DNA of 64,000 bases from contig NZ_NFLN01000004.1 of the NCBI RefSeq assembly GCF_002160955.1, positions 62,001 to 126,000 of the forward strand. Direction: 5' to 3'. Below, piece by piece: positions 46,618 through 55,901 of this stretch (the first letter of the stretch is position 1; each line of letters begins with the position of its first letter). The DNA is from Gemmiger sp. An120. Its GTDB lineage: Bacteria; Bacillota; Clostridia; Oscillospirales; Ruminococcaceae. The notes beneath the pieces were generated by a model that saw only the letters and a program-made list of their open reading frames with translations, searched no databases and had not been told where the DNA came from. The position numbers and the translations under genes are program-made.

Positions 46618-49158
46618 TCAATCCACCCGCTGCATGGGGGCGTAGTTGGCCATGGTCTTTTTTAAGCCCGCTTTTTCAAACTGGATTTCCACCAGGCTGT
46701 CGCCGGACATGGGGGTCACCTTGACCACCCGGCCCCGGCCGAACACCTTGTGCTCCACCAGATCGCCGGGCTTGTAGGCGGTGCCGCGGGCGGCCGGTTC
46801 GGGCGCGGAAGCGGTAGCGGTCCAGCCGCCGCGAGGGGCGGGGCGGGCGGGCTCTGCCGCCGCCGGGCGGGCAGACGGCGTCCACCCGGTGCGGGAGACC
46901 GGGGCGCTCTGCCCGCGGGAGGCGGAGGGTGTCCAGCCGGTACGGGAGGCCGGCGCGGCGGACGCGGCCACCTGGGATTTCCATCCGGCGCCGTAACCGC
47001 CCAGATCACTGCGGCCGGAATAGCCGCTCACGCTGCCCTGCGGGCGGCGGGGCGCATAGGGAGACTGCTCCCATTCCAGCAACTCTTCCGAGATTTCCCG
47101 CAAAAAGCGGCTGGGCGGGTTGCGTCGGGTCATGCCGAAGATCATGCGGGTCTGGCTGCAGGACAGGTACAGCTCCTTGCGGGCGCGGGTAATGCCCACA
47201 TAGCACAGGCGGCGTTCCTCTTCCAGGTCCTCATCGGAGAAGCGGCTCATTTCGCCGGGGAAGACGCTCTCCTCCATGCCCACCAGGAACACCACATCAA
47301 ATTCCAGGCCCTTGGCGGAGTGGAGGGTCATGAGCACCACCGTGTCGTTCTCCTCGTCGTAGCTGTCCAGATCGCTGATCAGGGCCACCTCTTCCAGGTA
47401 CCCCGCCAGGCTGGCCTCGGGACCTTTCTGGTCGGCGTAGGTGCGCACGCTGGATACCAGCTGACCCAGGTTTTCCAGGCGGGTCTGGCCCTCCTCCCCC
47501 TGGGCTTTCAGCATGGTCTTGTAACCGGTAAGTTCAATCACCTGGTTGGCAAACTGATCCAGCGGCAACGCATCGGCCTCTTCGGCCAGCTTGTCGTACA
47601 GTTCGCAGAATCCCCGCAGCGCACCGGCGGCCCGGCTCAGCGCCGGATAATCGGCGGCATGGCGGCAGACTTCCAGCACACTGCAGCCCAGACCGGAGGC
47701 GATCTCGGTGAGCTTGTCCACCGTGGTGCCGCCGATCTTACGGGCAGGTTCGTTGATGATCCGCTTCAGGCGCAGATCGTCCCGGGGATTGGCCAGGATG
47801 GTCATATAGGACAAAATGTCCTTGACCTCCTTGCGGTCAAAGAACCGCTGGCCGCCCACAATCTTATAGGGAATGCCCGCCCGGGCAAAATAGGTTTCAA
47901 CGGGGCCGGACTGGGCGTTCATCCGGTAGAGCACGGCACAATCCCGCAGGCGGCCGCCCTGCTCCAGGTGTTTGGCGATGACGCGGGAAATGTGGGCCGC
48001 TTCGTCCTGCTCGTTCTCCGCCTGGTAGGCTCGGATGGGCGCACCTTCCCCGTTCTCGGTCCAGAGGGTCTTGCCCTTGCGGCCCATGTTGTGGTCAATG
48101 ACCTCATTGGCCGCCTGCAGAATCCGGGTAGTGGAACGGTAGTTCTGTTCCAGCCGGATCACCTTTGCGCCGGGGAAGTGCTGTTCAAAGTTCAGGATGT
48201 TCTCAATGGTGGCCCCGCGGAACCGGTAGATGCTCTGGTCGTCGTCGCCCACCACGCAGATGTTGCCGCTGCCGCCGGCCAGCAGCCGAACCAGATGGAA
48301 CTGGGCCACGCTGGTATCCTGGTACTCATCGACGAGTACGTAACGGAACCGGTCCTGGTAGTAGCGCAGCACTTCCGGCTCGTTCTGCAGCAGGCGCACC
48401 GTGTGATAAATCAGGTCGTCAAAGTCCATGGCTCCGGCATTTTGCAGCCGTTTGGCATAGGCGGCATACAGCTTGGCCACCAGCCCGGCCTTGGTGTCGG
48501 CGGGAGCCTCCAGTGCCTCCTCCGGGGTAATCAGCTGGTCCTTCATACGGCCGATCTGGGAGAGAGTTTGCTTTACTGGCAGGAATTTATCATCTACCAT
48601 CAACTCTTTGTAAAGTTCTTTCATGGCCCGTTCCTGATCGGAAGAGTCATAGATGGTAAAGCTTTGGGGAAATCCCAGCCGACCGGCCTCCCGACGCAGG
48701 ATGCGCACACAGGCCGAGTGGAAGGTAGAAGCGTTCACGTCCCCGCCCTCGGTGTCACCCAGCATGGCGGCCAGACGGGCTTTCAGTTCCCCGGCTGCTT
48801 TATTTGTAAAGGTAATGGCCAGTACATGCCAGGGTCGGCAGGGTTCCTGGGCCAGCAGCGGGTACAGTTCGGCGGGGGCGTCGGTCTGCATGACCACCGC
48901 GGTGCGCAGGGCGGTAAGTTCCGGTTCGGTAACCGGACGAGGCAGCCAGTCAGAACCGTGGGCTTTGCCAAACCGGATAATATTGGCAATCCGGTTGACC
49001 AGCACCGTGGTTTTTCCGCTGCCTGCACCCGCCAGGATCAGCAAAGGGCCCTGGGTGGTAAACACCGCCTGCTTCTGCACCGGGTTCAGCTTGCCAAATC
49101 GCTGTTCAATATATTGATCCCGCAGGGCGAGGAATTCTGTATCAAGGGATGACTGCAT
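46618..49158 (-). CDS. pcrA: ATP-dependent DNA helicase PcrA
   Basis: This SF1A 3'-5' helicase acts in repair and plasmid replication and removes RecA. The 846-residue protein carries the Q motif (LNPVQKQAVFTTQGPLLILA), Walker A (GAGSGKTT), motif II (YVLVDEYQDTSVAQFHLVRL), QNYRSTTRILQAANEVI and VVLMTLHSAKGLEFDVVFLV. The C-terminus ends in the Tudor-like RNA-polymerase-binding domain (GDLVEHKVFGRGRVVKVTPM). Before it, residues about 720-790 form a Pro/Ala/Arg linker with three GWTxSA-type repeats, longer than usual. The ATG at 49158 follows AAAGG; the TTG at 49164 is less likely. It heads the leftward cluster. Confidence 0.97.
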   Translation of the reverse strand: MQSSLDTEFLALRDQYIEQRFGKLNPVQKQAVFTTQGPLLILAGAGSGKTTVLVNRIANIIRFGKAHGSDWLPRPVTEPELTALRTAVVMQTDAPAELYPLLAQEPCRPWHVLAITFTNKAAGELKARLAAMLGDTEGGDVNASTFHSACVRILRREAGRLGFPQSFTIYDSSDQERAMKELYKELMVDDKFLPVKQTLSQIGRMKDQLITPEEALEAPADTKAGLVAKLYAAYAKRLQNAGAMDFDDLIYHTVRLLQNEPEVLRYYQDRFRYVLVDEYQDTSVAQFHLVRLLAGGSGNICVVGDDDQSIYRFRGATIENILNFEQHFPGAKVIRLEQNYRSTTRILQAANEVIDHNMGRKGKTLWTENGEGAPIRAYQAENEQDEAAHISRVIAKHLEQGGRLRDCAVLYRMNAQSGPVETYFARAGIPYKIVGGQRFFDRKEVKDILSYMTILANPRDDLRLKRIINEPARKIGGTTVDKLTEIASGLGCSVLEVCRHAADYPALSRAAGALRGFCELYDKLAEEADALPLDQFANQVIELTGYKTMLKAQGEEGQTRLENLGQLVSSVRTYADQKGPEASLAGYLEEVALISDLDSYDEENDTVVLMTLHSAKGLEFDVVFLVGMEESVFPGEMSRFSDEDLEEERRLCYVGITRARKELYLSCSQTRMIFGMTRRNPPSRFLREISEELLEWEQSPYAPRRPQGSVSGYSGRSDLGGYGAGWKSQVAASAAPASRTGWTPSASRGQSAPVSRTGWTPSARPAAAEPARPAPRGGWTATASAPEPAARGTAYKPGDLVEHKVFGRGRVVKVTPMSGDSLVEIQFEKAGLKKTMANYAPMQRVD

Positions 49159-49211
49159 AAACAAAAAAGCCTTTCTGTCTGAATCGTTCGCGTTTTGTTG
49201 AAACTTCAGAT

Positions 49212-49240
49212 ATTATATAACCAGGATATATAACTTACAA
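49212..49240 (-). promoter_or_regulatory. pcrA cluster promoter
   Basis: TTGTAA (49235-49240), 17 bases, TATAAT (49212-49217) on the reverse strand, in an AT-rich stretch. Confidence 0.8.
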
Positions 49241-49327
49241 TTTTACAATCAGCAATGGACATATGCAAAATAAAAGCCATACTGCGGCTATTATACCACA
49301 AGCGCACAGGGTAAAAAAGGGGCGCAG

Positions 49328-49366
49328 GCAAAAAAGCCCGCCGTTCCGAAGAACGACGGGCTTTGC
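49328..49366 (-). terminator. Terminator of oadB
   Basis: AAAGCCCG..CGTTC pairs with GAACG..CGGGCTTT around a 4-base loop. The reverse strand ends in six T. Confidence 0.9.
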
Positions 49367-49377
49367 ATGTACAAAGA

Positions 49378-50571
49378 TTAGCCGAAGATGTTGATCAGGA
49401 TACCGGCCGCCACAGCGCTGCCGATAACGCCGGCCACGTTGGGGCCCATGGCGTGCATCAGCAGGAAGTTCTGGGGGTTCTCGGCCTGGCCGACCTTCTG
49501 GGACACACGGGCCGCCATAGGCACCGCAGACACGCCCGCAGAACCGATCAGCGGGTTCACCTTGCCGTGGGTGGCCCAGCACATCAGCTTGCCGAACAGC
49601 ACGCCGCCGGCGGTGCCGAAGCCGAACGCGATCAGGCCCAGCACGATGATCTCCACAGTCTCCAGGGTCAGGAAGGTGTTGGCACTGGTGGTGCAGCCGA
49701 CCGACACGCCCAGGAAGATGGTGATGATGTTCATCAGCTCATTGCCGGCGGTCTTCTGGATACGATCCACCACGCCGCTTTCCTTCATCAGGTTACCCAG
49801 CATCAGCATACCGACCAGAACCGCAGAATCCGGCAGGATCAGGCTGACGATGATGGTGCAGAGGATGGGGAAGATAACCTTCTCGGTCTTGGAAACGGTG
49901 CGCAGCTGGCTCATCACGATGCAGCGCTCTTTCTTGGTGGTGAGCGCTTTCATGATGGGCGGCTGGATAACCGGCACCAGAGCCATGTAGCTGTAGGCCG
50001 CCACGGCGATGCTGCCCAGCAGATGGGGCGCCAGCCGGGAGGTAACGAAGATGGCGGTGGGGCCATCCGCGCCGCCGATGATGCCGATGGAAGAAGCCTC
50101 CTGACCGGTAAAGCCCAGCCACTTGGCGCCCAGGAAGGTGGTGAAGATACCCAGCTGCGCGGCAGCGCCCAGCAGCAGGCTCTTGGGGTTGGAAATCAGG
50201 GGACCGAAGTCGGTCATGGTACCAATGCCCAGGAAGATCAGCGGCGGATAGATGCCCAGCTTAACGCCCATGTAGAGCATATCGCCCAGGCCGCCGTTGT
50301 TCAGGATGTCAATCCAGGAGGGGTGCAGCAGAACTTCGTCGCCCACACCAATAAAGTATTGCATGTGGATGATGTTGCTGCCGGGCAGGTTGGCCAGGAT
50401 CATACCAAACGCGATGGGCAGCAGCAGCAGCGGCTCAAAGCCGCGGACGATGGCCAGGTACAGCAGGAGGCAGCCCACCACCAGCATAACGATGTACAGG
50501 GGCTCTTGCGCCAGGCCGGTAAAGCCGGAGTTCTGGATAATGCTAAGAAGGGTTTGCCAAATTGCGCTCAT
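49378..50571 (-). CDS. oadB: Na+-translocating decarboxylase beta subunit
   Basis: The 397-residue membrane protein is the carboxybiotin decarboxylase and Na+ channel subunit of oxaloacetate, methylmalonyl-CoA or glutaconyl-CoA decarboxylases. It has about ten hydrophobic segments and the key motif SSIGIIGGADGPTAIFVTSR with the essential Asp. Further motifs are YSYMALVPVIQPPIMKALTT and GKVNPLIGSAGVSAVPMAAR, ending with NFLLMHAMGPNVAGVIGSAV. The gamma subunit gene lies just upstream. The alpha and biotin-carrier subunits are not in this window, so the organic substrate cannot be named. Confidence 0.95.
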   Translation of the reverse strand: MSAIWQTLLSIIQNSGFTGLAQEPLYIVMLVVGCLLLYLAIVRGFEPLLLLPIAFGMILANLPGSNIIHMQYFIGVGDEVLLHPSWIDILNNGGLGDMLYMGVKLGIYPPLIFLGIGTMTDFGPLISNPKSLLLGAAAQLGIFTTFLGAKWLGFTGQEASSIGIIGGADGPTAIFVTSRLAPHLLGSIAVAAYSYMALVPVIQPPIMKALTTKKERCIVMSQLRTVSKTEKVIFPILCTIIVSLILPDSAVLVGMLMLGNLMKESGVVDRIQKTAGNELMNIITIFLGVSVGCTTSANTFLTLETVEIIVLGLIAFGFGTAGGVLFGKLMCWATHGKVNPLIGSAGVSAVPMAARVSQKVGQAENPQNFLLMHAMGPNVAGVIGSAVAAGILINIFG

Positions 50572-50590
50572 TCCTCACACAGCTCCTTTC

Positions 50591-51016
50591 TCAAAACGGG
50601 GCGGTGTTGGACTGAACACCGGCTTGGCCCCAGGCTTTGCGGCCGCTTGCCTGCGCAGCGCGGGACACGGGTTTGATGGAGCGGATGGTGAAAGCGCCCT
50701 GCTCCATGCTGGCCACCGCAGCGGCGATCACCGCCACGATCTCGGGAGTAACCGCACCGGGAGCGGGCAGAACCGCAGCAGCCGACACATTGCCGCCGTT
50801 GACCGGCTTGGCAGGCGCAGGCGCGGAGGGAGCCGGAGCCGACTTGGTCTGCTTCTTTTTGGCCTCCAGAGAGTCAAAGAACTTGCCCTGCAGGGTGATG
50901 ATCAGGGTGAGCAGAATCAGAATCAGGAAGACCAGCAGCAGACCAGTAATAACCACCGTCAGGTCACTGGGTTCCGGCTCGATCGCCAGCAGAGCGGGGA
51001 TAAAGGATGTTCCCAT
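50591..51016 (-). CDS. OadG-type gamma subunit
   Basis: The 141-residue protein has one N-terminal membrane helix (VVITGLLLVFLILILLTLII). A Lys/Ala/Pro-rich linker with SAPAPSAPAPAKPVNGG follows, and a short C-terminal domain containing VTPEIVAVIAAAVASMEQGA, as in OadG proteins that anchor the decarboxylase complex. AAAGGAGG precedes the ATG at 51016. It is 19 bases upstream of oadB and shares its promoter. Confidence 0.9.
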   Translation of the reverse strand: MGTSFIPALLAIEPEPSDLTVVITGLLLVFLILILLTLIITLQGKFFDSLEAKKKQTKSAPAPSAPAPAKPVNGGNVSAAAVLPAPGAVTPEIVAVIAAAVASMEQGAFTIRSIKPVSRAAQASGRKAWGQAGVQSNTAPF

Positions 51017-51065
51017 AGAACAAGCCTCCTTTTGAGAATGGGACTGTAAAACAATATCTTGTAAC

Positions 51066-51094
51066 ATTATAAAAGAAAAAACAGTGTGTTGCAA
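51066..51094 (-). promoter_or_regulatory. oadG-oadB promoter
   Basis: TTGCAA (51089-51094), 17 bases, TATAAT (51066-51071) on the reverse strand. Confidence 0.8.
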
Positions 51095-51163
51095 GACCCA
51101 TCAGGATTTTTTTAACAACCTGGACAAAAATCACAGACGGACGTATAAATTTGCGTTTCACGC

Positions 51164-51196
51164 AAAAACCGGGACCCCGAACGGGTCCCGGTTTTC
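51164..51196. terminator. Terminator of the ABC operon
   Basis: AAAACCGGGACCC (51165-51177) pairs with GGGTCCCGGTTTT (51183-51195); T-runs on both strands. Confidence 0.9.
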
Positions 51197-51214
51197 ATTG
51201 TGCAGACTGGCCGA

Positions 51215-52678
51215 TTACTCGTGGCGGATCGCTTCCAGCGCGCTGATCTTGGTAGCGCGGTGGGCAGGCCACAAACCGCTGAGCACACCCACCAGCATGG
51301 AGAAGCCAAGGCCCAGCAGAACCAGCCAGGGCGGGATGATGGACACATCCCCGCCCATACTGGCCATACCGCCCATCACACTGGTAAGGCCGCTCAGGTC
51401 AATGCCCTCGCCGCCAAAAAAGGCCACAATGGCGTTCAGGTTGTTGAGCACGGCAGATGCCGCGAAGCTTAACGCCACACCGATGGCGCCGCCCAGCAGG
51501 CCGATACTGCCCGCCTCCACCAGGAACAGGGTACGGATCTTGCCCACCTCGCAGCCCAGCACCTTCATAACGCCGATTTCCTTGGTGCGCTCGTAAATGG
51601 ACATCATCATGGTATTGGCGATATTCAGCGCCGCCACCAGCAGCGCTACCGCCGCGGTGCCGCCCAGGATCATCTGGCTCTTGGCTACGCTTGCCTGCAT
51701 TTCGTTGCGGATCTGGGTCATGGAGTTGGTCTGTTCGTAACCGATGTCGTGAAGCCAGTTTTCCACTTCTTCCACGTTGTCCACATCGTCTACCTTTACG
51801 TAGACCTCCCGGTAACCGTTGTCCTGCTCCCGCATGACACCGCCGGAACCGCCGATGATCACCGAACTGCCGGAAGAAGAATTTTTCTTGCCGCTGAGTT
51901 TCTGATAGGCCTGTTCCAGCATCTTCATATCGGAGATGCGCATGGCGATACCGGATTCCGTAAAGTAATGTTTGGAGGTATCGGAAACAAAGGTTCCCAT
52001 TACCACCAGCTCAAAGTCCTGGGTCTTTTCATTGCCGTTGGAGTCATAGGCCATCAGGCGCAGCGTGAGTTTGTCTTTCTCCACGTCCACAAAGGGCGGG
52101 ACCGGATTGCCCAGAGAATCGGTCTCCCCTGCCCAGCGCTGACGCTTGCCGCTGTTCCAGCTTTTGCGGGTGTCCTGGAATCCATACCCCATGTTGGCGC
52201 CTACCAGCACAGGGATCTTCTTCTTGCCCAGGTTCAGGTCATCCGGAATCCAGCTGCCGCTTTGCAGCTGGAACTCCATCGCCTGCAGCGCGGTCATGTT
52301 CACGCCATAACTCTCGTAGAAATAGGCCTCATACCGTTCATTTTTGCCCGCATAAATGCTGGCGTTAATTTCATTGGATGAGTAGAACGGCGTGGCAGCC
52401 ACCACATGCTCCTGCGCACGGATGGTTTCCAGCATTTCATCGTCCAGCTTGGGGGTTTCCCCTACCGAGCCGTAGGCATAGTTCCAGATCTGGATCTGGG
52501 TCAGGTCACCCCAGCTTTGCAGCATTGCCTCGTTGTTGGCATTGCTGGCAATACCCAAGCTGATCAGCACGATGATGGCGAAGGTGCCCACCACCACGCC
52601 GATCACAGTCAGGGCCGTGCGGCCCTTGCGGCGGCGCAGGTTATCCGCGCTGAGCCGCAGCAGATCAGATATCTTCAT
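51215..52678 (-). CDS. MacB-like ABC transporter permease
   Basis: The 487-residue permease has the MacB/FtsX layout. A first membrane helix (ALTVIGVVVGTFAIIVLISL) precedes an extracellular domain of about 270 residues. Three C-terminal helices follow, with IANTMMMSIYERTKEIGVMK and VLGCEVGKIRTLFLVEAGSI, ending LWPAHRATKISALEAIRHE. Such permeases export or transmit force to extracellular partners rather than import. It overlaps the surface-protein gene by 14 bases and shares an operon with the ATPase. Confidence 0.92.
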   Translation of the reverse strand: MKISDLLRLSADNLRRRKGRTALTVIGVVVGTFAIIVLISLGIASNANNEAMLQSWGDLTQIQIWNYAYGSVGETPKLDDEMLETIRAQEHVVAATPFYSSNEINASIYAGKNERYEAYFYESYGVNMTALQAMEFQLQSGSWIPDDLNLGKKKIPVLVGANMGYGFQDTRKSWNSGKRQRWAGETDSLGNPVPPFVDVEKDKLTLRLMAYDSNGNEKTQDFELVVMGTFVSDTSKHYFTESGIAMRISDMKMLEQAYQKLSGKKNSSSGSSVIIGGSGGVMREQDNGYREVYVKVDDVDNVEEVENWLHDIGYEQTNSMTQIRNEMQASVAKSQMILGGTAAVALLVAALNIANTMMMSIYERTKEIGVMKVLGCEVGKIRTLFLVEAGSIGLLGGAIGVALSFAASAVLNNLNAIVAFFGGEGIDLSGLTSVMGGMASMGGDVSIIPPWLVLLGLGFSMLVGVLSGLWPAHRATKISALEAIRHE

Positions 52679-54122
52679 CGCTGTCCTCCAGCTGCGCCAG
52701 CTTGGCGGCCTTCTTCTTGCGCACGATGACCACAGCAGCCACACCGCCGCCGATCACCACAACCGCCAGGATGATCCAGACAAACACCGGCACACCGCCG
52801 GAAGGCTCTTCCACTTCGCCGCCCATGGTGGGATCCATGCCGGGGTCGATCCAGATATCGCCGCCGCCCATGTTCTCTTCCACGGTGCAGCTGAAGGTCT
52901 TTTCCAGGGTGATGATCTCGCCCTGGGCATCCTCGTAGCTGAGTACAATGGTACCCTCAATGGTGCCGGCTTCGTTGGCCATCAGGGAGAAGTCCACCGA
53001 GTTTTCGGTACCGGCAGCCAGGTTGCCCAGATACTGGCTCTGGCCGGGGTTGGCCATGTTGCCCTTGAGTTCTGCGGACAGGTTGTTGATCTGCATCTTG
53101 CCCTTGTTGACAAAGGACAGGGACAGATAGCCTTCCTCGCCCACCATCATGGTTTCCGGAGCTTCCAGGCCGGTGATTTCAAAGCGGTCGGGCTGGGTAA
53201 CCGGAACAGATACGCTGGTGGAGCCGTCGGTTGTGGGGGCCGCACCGGTGTTTTTGCCCTTGCCGGACAGGCCCACCGAGAATTTGGCCACGCCGCCGGT
53301 AAAGTTGGCGCCGGGCAGAATCTTGTAAGTAACCTGACGGGTGCTGCCGGGGGCCATCTCGCCCAGGTAGACGTTCAGGTTGCCGTTGGCCAGAGTAACG
53401 TTTTCATCGTTGATACCCAGGGTGACCATAACGTCGCTGAGGTTTTCGCCGCCATCGGTGGCGTAGATGGTCAGGGTCAGGTCAAAGGGCTCGCCGGCCG
53501 CCACGCTGGTGCCGCCGAAGTTGGTTTCTTTCAGGATCAGGCCCGGGGTCTTGGGCTGCGGGGTAGCCGTGGGCTCCGGAGTAGGCTCCGCGGTGGGCAC
53601 CGGAGTGGGCGCCGGGGTAGGCTCAGGCAGCTGGCACTCGGAGATGGTGAAAATATGCGATTTGCCGCCGATAACCACCTCAATAGTGTTAGATGGGCCG
53701 TTATATTTAATATGGTCAAAAACAACAAAGCCCTCTTTGGCGGTATCAATAGTTCCTCCCTGCTGGACGAAGTTCGAGCCCTTCATCTCTGCAGTAGGCG
53801 CTTGCCAAGTGCTACCTGCTGTGTAGCTATAGTACACTTTAAGGACAAGTTCCGACTGATACAGCTGAACATCGGTGGTCGGAGTAAACGTTTTGCCATC
53901 TTCTCCTCCCATCGTGCCAATCTGGTAAGAATCGACCGAGGTCACGGCAAACTGCTCCGCCTGCGACTGGGAATCATCCTGCGGCTGGGCATCGGCGGCA
54001 ACGGGCGTGCTGTCCGCCGCGGCGCCCTCTTCGGCAAATACGGGGGTAACGGCGCACAGGCTGCACAGCAGCGCCAGCGCCAAGAATACGCTCAAGATTC
54101 GGCTCATTTTCTTCATGGTCAT
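52665..54122 (-). CDS. Membrane-anchored surface protein with CARDB-like domains
   Basis: The 485-residue protein has a signal peptide (ILSVFLALALLCSLCAVTPV, then FAEE). A domain covers about residues 45-155 and a Pro/Thr/Glu linker (PEPTPAPTPVPTAEPTPEPT) follows. Two immunoglobulin-like CARDB/COG1361-type repeats come next (LILKETNFGGTSVAAGEPFD, FEITGLEAPETMMVGEEGYL). A C-terminal membrane helix (VPVFVWIILAVVVIGGGVAA) and a basic tail complete it. It probably partners the MacB-like permease outside the cell. ATG 54122 is preceded by GGAGAGGG. DNA for the first domain (53640-53960) is clearly more AT-rich than the rest, suggesting exchange of that domain. Confidence 0.85.
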   Translation of the reverse strand: MTMKKMSRILSVFLALALLCSLCAVTPVFAEEGAAADSTPVAADAQPQDDSQSQAEQFAVTSVDSYQIGTMGGEDGKTFTPTTDVQLYQSELVLKVYYSYTAGSTWQAPTAEMKGSNFVQQGGTIDTAKEGFVVFDHIKYNGPSNTIEVVIGGKSHIFTISECQLPEPTPAPTPVPTAEPTPEPTATPQPKTPGLILKETNFGGTSVAAGEPFDLTLTIYATDGGENLSDVMVTLGINDENVTLANGNLNVYLGEMAPGSTRQVTYKILPGANFTGGVAKFSVGLSGKGKNTGAAPTTDGSTSVSVPVTQPDRFEITGLEAPETMMVGEEGYLSLSFVNKGKMQINNLSAELKGNMANPGQSQYLGNLAAGTENSVDFSLMANEAGTIEGTIVLSYEDAQGEIITLEKTFSCTVEENMGGGDIWIDPGMDPTMGGEVEEPSGGVPVFVWIILAVVVIGGGVAAVVIVRKKKAAKLAQLEDSDEDI

Positions 54123-54150
54123 GGTTCCCTCTCCTGTTTTTGTCAGCTTA

Positions 54151-54933
54151 TCAGCTATGCGCCGGTACGGTGGTCTGGGGTTCCGCCGGCGCAAGGTCCA
54201 CCAGATCTTTAAACATTTCGGCACGGCTGAGGCGGCGGGTCTCCTCGTCCACCACCACGTCGCTCTGCACCTTGCCGTCCATAATGGTGATCACCCGGTC
54301 GGCACAGCCTGCCAGCTCCCGTTCATGGGTGACCATCACAAAGGTTATGTTGTTCTCCCGCGCCATCTGCAGGATGCGGTACAGCACCTGCCGGGTGGTG
54401 GCGGAGTCCAGGTTGCCGGTGGGCTCGTCGGCGAAGATCACCTTGGGTTTTGCCACAAAGGCCCGGGCAATGCCCACACGCTGCTGCTGGCCGCCGCTCA
54501 TCTCGGTGGGCTTGTGATTGGCCCGTTTGACCAGGCCCATCTTTTTCAGTTCTTCCTTGGCCAGCTTGAGCCGCGCCTTGCGGGGCATCCCCTTGAACAT
54601 CAGGGGCAGCGCCACGTTTTCCGCCGCGGTCAGGTTGGGCAGCAGGTTATAACTCTGGAAGATAAAACCCAGATGCGCCTGGCGGAATTTTGCCAGTTCG
54701 TTCTCGGTCATGGCGCTGATTTCGTGTTTTCCGATGAACACCTGCCCCCGGGTAGGCTTTTCCAGCCCCGCCAGCTGGTTGAGCAGCGTGGATTTGCCGC
54801 TGCCCGACGCGCCGACGATGCAGCAGACCTCCCCCGGCTCGATGGCAAGGTTTACATCGTTCAGGGCAATTACCTTTTCGTTGCCCACCCGATAGACCTT
54901 GCTCAGGTTCACGGTTCGGATAATGGGAGCCAT
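54151..54933 (-). CDS. MacB/LolD-type ABC transporter ATPase
   Basis: The 260-residue ATPase has Walker A (CCIVGASGSGKSTLLNQLAG), a Q-loop region (LGFIFQSYNLLPNLTAAENV), signature EMSGGQQQRVGIARAFVAKP, Walker B (VIFADEPTGNLDSATTRQVL) and the H-loop in VMVTHERELAGCADRVI. A C-terminal extension of about 40 residues follows. It energises the permease encoded two genes downstream. The surface protein lies between them in the same operon. Confidence 0.96.
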   Translation of the reverse strand: MAPIIRTVNLSKVYRVGNEKVIALNDVNLAIEPGEVCCIVGASGSGKSTLLNQLAGLEKPTRGQVFIGKHEISAMTENELAKFRQAHLGFIFQSYNLLPNLTAAENVALPLMFKGMPRKARLKLAKEELKKMGLVKRANHKPTEMSGGQQQRVGIARAFVAKPKVIFADEPTGNLDSATTRQVLYRILQMARENNITFVMVTHERELAGCADRVITIMDGKVQSDVVVDEETRRLSRAEMFKDLVDLAPAEPQTTVPAHS

Positions 54934-54950
54934 CGCTTCACCTCAGTTTC

Positions 54951-55748
54951 TTAAATCAGTGACAAGATCCCCACAAACGGATGCATCCATCCGGTGAGCG
55001 AGGACTTGAATACCCAATAATACAGCACCGCGAATACCTCGCGGAAATAGCAGGGCATCACCGAAATCGGGCTGATGCCCGCCGGCAGGGTGCGCACCTG
55101 CGAAAAGCCCGCCTGCCGGGCATAGCACCCGGCGCGGTAGCAATGAAACGCGTTGGTAACCACCGCCACCGGCACGTCGGCGGAAAGGCCCGCCTGCTCC
55201 AGCAGGGCGCGGGCGTTGCGCAGATTTTCCTCGGTGGAGGTGCTGGTATCGTCCACCAGGATCTGCTCTTCCGGCACACCTTGCGCCACCAGATAATCCC
55301 GCATGGCCTGGCCCTCGGGCAGGGCCTCGCCGTTGCCCTGGCCGCCGGTAGTGACGATCAGCGTTTCCGGATGCTGCTGCCAATAGGCCAGCGCCGCGTC
55401 CAGACGGCGGCGCAGTACATCCGACAGGCGCTCGCCCCGCAGGGCGGCCCCCAGCACGATCACGGCCTGTTCATCGCCCTGTGGCTGATTGGAATACCCG
55501 CTTACCGCCACAAAGGCGAGCAGCGCACAGAACAGCCCTACGCCGCAGAAAAACAGATTGCGCAGCACACGCCCCACCCCCACCGCGCAGAACGCATCAA
55601 TGGGGTCATGGAACAGCGCGTAAATCCACAGCATTGCCGTGATGCCGTAGATAACCAGAATTCCGAAATTGAAGTTGGAGCGAAAGGTGCGCAGCACGCT
55701 GTCGCCCAGAAAGAGGACGGCAAGCGCCCAGATAATGTACAGTTTCAC
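54951..55748 (-). CDS. YdcF/SanA family membrane protein (DUF218)
   Basis: The 265-residue protein has three N-terminal membrane segments. A DUF218 domain then starts at QAVIVLGAALRGERLSDVLR and continues with LDAALAYWQQHPETLIVTTG, GQGNGEALPEGQAMRDYLVA and ILVDDTSTSTEENLRNARAL, typical of this family. A final membrane segment follows. Members affect envelope integrity; the biochemical role is unclear. It precedes the ABC ATPase by 18 bases and may share its operon. The 200 bases upstream hold no gene. Confidence 0.9.
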   Translation of the reverse strand: MKLYIIWALAVLFLGDSVLRTFRSNFNFGILVIYGITAMLWIYALFHDPIDAFCAVGVGRVLRNLFFCGVGLFCALLAFVAVSGYSNQPQGDEQAVIVLGAALRGERLSDVLRRRLDAALAYWQQHPETLIVTTGGQGNGEALPEGQAMRDYLVAQGVPEEQILVDDTSTSTEENLRNARALLEQAGLSADVPVAVVTNAFHCYRAGCYARQAGFSQVRTLPAGISPISVMPCYFREVFAVLYYWVFKSSLTGWMHPFVGILSLI

Positions 55749-55901
55749 CTTGTGAATACCCTTTCCTCCCCTGTGTGCCGACCAGCCGGTCGGCGAAGTG
55801 TTCAGTTACAAAACGATTAAACCCGGCGAATTATTTCACCGGTCTCTGGAAACACTGTACAAAAATGTAATCCTTTTTTGTCGGTTTTCACCAATAAAAT
55901 A

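Noticed and set aside
46750-49152. 800-codon open frame on the forward strand, antisense to pcrA
   Set aside because: It mirrors the third-codon GC bias of pcrA, has no ribosome site and no recognisable domain; the reverse-strand product is a clear helicase.
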